A stretch of 64,000 nucleotides of DNA from an uncultured Hyphomicrobiales bacterium. Lineage in GTDB: Bacteria > Pseudomonadota > Alphaproteobacteria > Rhizobiales > Beijerinckiaceae. A program made the translations under genes and the position numbers. Below are positions 62,827 through 64,000 of the stretch, one piece after another. The stretch is from assembly GCA_903931945.1 (NCBI GenBank), contig CAIZEI010000085.1:1-64000 (forward strand), given 5' to 3'. Under the pieces are notes generated by a model, which saw only the letters and a list, made by a program, of their open reading frames with translations, searched no databases and was not told the origin of the DNA. Positions within the stretch are counted from its first letter, which is position 1. Every line of letters begins with the position of its first letter.

Positions 62827-63774
62827 ATGGCCAATCCGATTTACGTGACTGAAGCAGAAGTTGCAGAATTGCTGGATATGCGCGGCGCGATTGACGCGCT
62901 GGAAGCGGTCTTTCTTGCGCAGGCGCACGGGCAAGCGAGAAACAGCCCGCGCCAGCGCGCCGAATATTGGGGCGGGCGCCTCAATCTGATGTCGGCGGGG
63001 CAGGACAGCGGGCGTTTCGCCTTCAAGGCCTATGCGGGAACCGCCGCCCCAACGGTGTATCACGTCATGCTCTACGATGCTCGTGAGGGGTTGATCGCCA
63101 TCATCGAGGCGGGCGTTCTGGGCCAGTTGCGCACCGGCGCAGCCACAGGCGTCGCCACCCGCCATATGGCGGCAAAATCGGCGGCGACGCTTGGCATGAT
63201 TGGCGCAGGCAAACATGCGCGCACGCAATTGCAGGCCATTCAGGCCGTGCGCCCGCTGCGCCGGGCGAATGTCTTCAGCCGCGATGCGACGCGGCTCAGG
63301 GATTTTTGTCACACCATGTCAAGGGAGCTGTCGATTGATGTCGCGCCCGCGCCGGGCGCAGAAAGCGCTCTTCACGGCGCCGATATCGTGGTGACGGCGA
63401 CGACATCGGCAAAGCCGGTCATTGCCGACGCCTGGCTGGTTGCGGGCGTTCATGTCAACGCCATGGGCGCCAACAGCCTCAAGCGTAACGAACTTGAAGC
63501 GGCAAGTTACGCGCGGGCTGGCGTGGTGGTCACCGACGATGTTGCGCAGGCGAGGCTGGAGGCCGGCGAACTCATCGCCACCGTCCGGGACGGACACAAA
63601 AGCTGGGCGGATTTTCACGAACTCTCAAGCGTCGTGGCGCACGGCTGCCCGCCATCCCATGGCGGACTCACGATTTTCAAATCACTCGGCGCGGCGCTCG
63701 AGGATCTGGCCGCGGCAAACGCGATCTATGAACGCGCCAGCGCGGCAGGCCACAAACGACGCGTTCAGGGGTAG
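62827..63774 (+). CDS. Ornithine cyclodeaminase / mu-crystallin family protein
   Basis: The protein has 315 residues. The substrate lysine is in GRFAFKAYAG and the arginine in LGQLRTGAATGVAT. The NAD-binding Rossmann motif is GMIGAGKHARTQLQA, followed by DIVVTATTSAKPV and MGANSLKRNEL. Members act as ornithine cyclodeaminases, alanine dehydrogenases or imine reductases. Divergence from bona fide ornithine cyclodeaminase leaves the substrate open. It converges on an amidohydrolase gene. Confidence 0.9.
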   Translation: MANPIYVTEAEVAELLDMRGAIDALEAVFLAQAHGQARNSPRQRAEYWGGRLNLMSAGQDSGRFAFKAYAGTAAPTVYHVMLYDAREGLIAIIEAGVLGQLRTGAATGVATRHMAAKSAATLGMIGAGKHARTQLQAIQAVRPLRRANVFSRDATRLRDFCHTMSRELSIDVAPAPGAESALHGADIVVTATTSAKPVIADAWLVAGVHVNAMGANSLKRNELEAASYARAGVVVTDDVAQARLEAGELIATVRDGHKSWADFHELSSVVAHGCPPSHGGLTIFKSLGAALEDLAAANAIYERASAAGHKRRVQG

Positions 63775-63789
63775 AGTGACGCCTGAACG

Positions 63790-64000
63790 TCAGACCATAG
63801 CGGGCGCGCGCTCCGCCCTCGCGGCGGCTGGCGAGACATCCGGCAGATTGAAGATCCGCCGGACATTGCCACGATAGAGCTTTTCCTTATCGACATCCGA
63901 CAGGGACAATTCAGCAAGCAGCCGCAGTGTCTCCGCCGGCTCCCAGCAGGGATAGTCAGACCCGTACATCACATTGTCGACGCCATAATAATCGATGGCG
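63790..64000 (-). CDS. Amidohydrolase family protein, C-terminal part (runs off edge)
   Basis: Only the last 69 or so residues are present. They contain VDNVMYGSDYPCWEP, the conserved C-terminal metal-binding aspartate motif of amidohydrolase-2 (ACMSD/LigW-like) proteins, then KLYRGNVRRIFNL, the usual family ending. These enzymes decarboxylate or hydrolyse aromatic and ring-opened acids, in keeping with the catabolic surroundings. The rest lies beyond the window. Confidence 0.85.
   Translation of the reverse strand, partial: AIDYYGVDNVMYGSDYPCWEPAETLRLLAELSLSDVDKEKLYRGNVRRIFNLPDVSPAAARAERAPAMV

Noticed and set aside
1-64000. CRISPR array or defence island
   Set aside because: No regularly spaced repeats and no cas, restriction-modification, retron or similar genes were found; the superinfection-immunity-like membrane domain at 50 kb is common and not evidence of defence.
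1-64000. Mobile element ends, integrases or transposases
   Set aside because: No transposase or integrase motif or terminal inverted repeats were seen; the only insertion-like trace is the uvrD 3'-end duplication.

Overview
The window is GC-rich DNA of an alphaproteobacterium, most likely of the order Hyphomicrobiales (Rhizobiales). The evidence is the cckA gene with a full CtrA-type site in front of it, a GTTC-N7-GTTC SOS box upstream of recA, a DksA with only one of the four zinc-finger cysteines, and the linkage recA-alaS / cckA-FliO-like-dksA. Family level (perhaps Beijerinckiaceae or a relative) is inference. There are no rRNA genes, recognisable tRNAs, CRISPR arrays, insertion sequences or phage genes.

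Layout. 1-6.7 kb: a uracil-DNA glycosylase-like protein, an AhpD-like protein divergent from a LysR regulator, a PQQ sugar dehydrogenase beside a dihaem cytochrome c, a GFA protein and a hydroxycinnamoyl-CoA hydratase/lyase-like crotonase. 6.9-7.6 kb: a vapBC module whose toxin has a nonsense codon. 7.7-12.9 kb: thrC, an M16 peptidase and uvrD. 12.9-13.5 kb: a damaged brnTA module between two diverged copies of the uvrD 3' end. 13.6-25.6 kb: a two-gene membrane operon, alaS, recA, an Hpt-like protein lacking the phospho-histidine, cckA, a FliO-like protein and dksA. 26-33 kb: a propionyl-CoA carboxylase biotin subunit, a dehydrogenase-rhodanese fusion, and a YjbR/K+ channel/GST operon. 

33-64 kb is an accessory catabolic zone with housekeeping islands (rlmN/DUF167/YggT, a DEAD-box helicase, a TonB-like protein). 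It holds a fused 5-oxoprolinase, an amine oxidase, a maleate-isomerase-like enzyme, a tight operon of alpha/beta hydrolase, FAD monooxygenase, UbiD decarboxylase and LLM flavoenzyme, two VOC proteins with a phthalate-dioxygenase-type reductase, a lone molybdenum hydroxylase large subunit, an ornithine cyclodeaminase family enzyme and an edge-truncated amidohydrolase. Among them lie seven periplasmic solute-binding proteins, without one permease or ATPase.

The parts most worth following up are the CtrA-type site at the cckA/FliO divergent promoter with a pseudo-Hpt protein nearby, the uvrD 3'-end duplication around brnTA, the UbiD/monooxygenase/hydrolase operon with its surplus of solute receptors, and the dehydrogenase-rhodanese fusion. 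No complete new defence or mobile system was recognised. Start codons were chosen from ribosome-binding sites, overlaps and family N-termini, and several are TTG or GTG.
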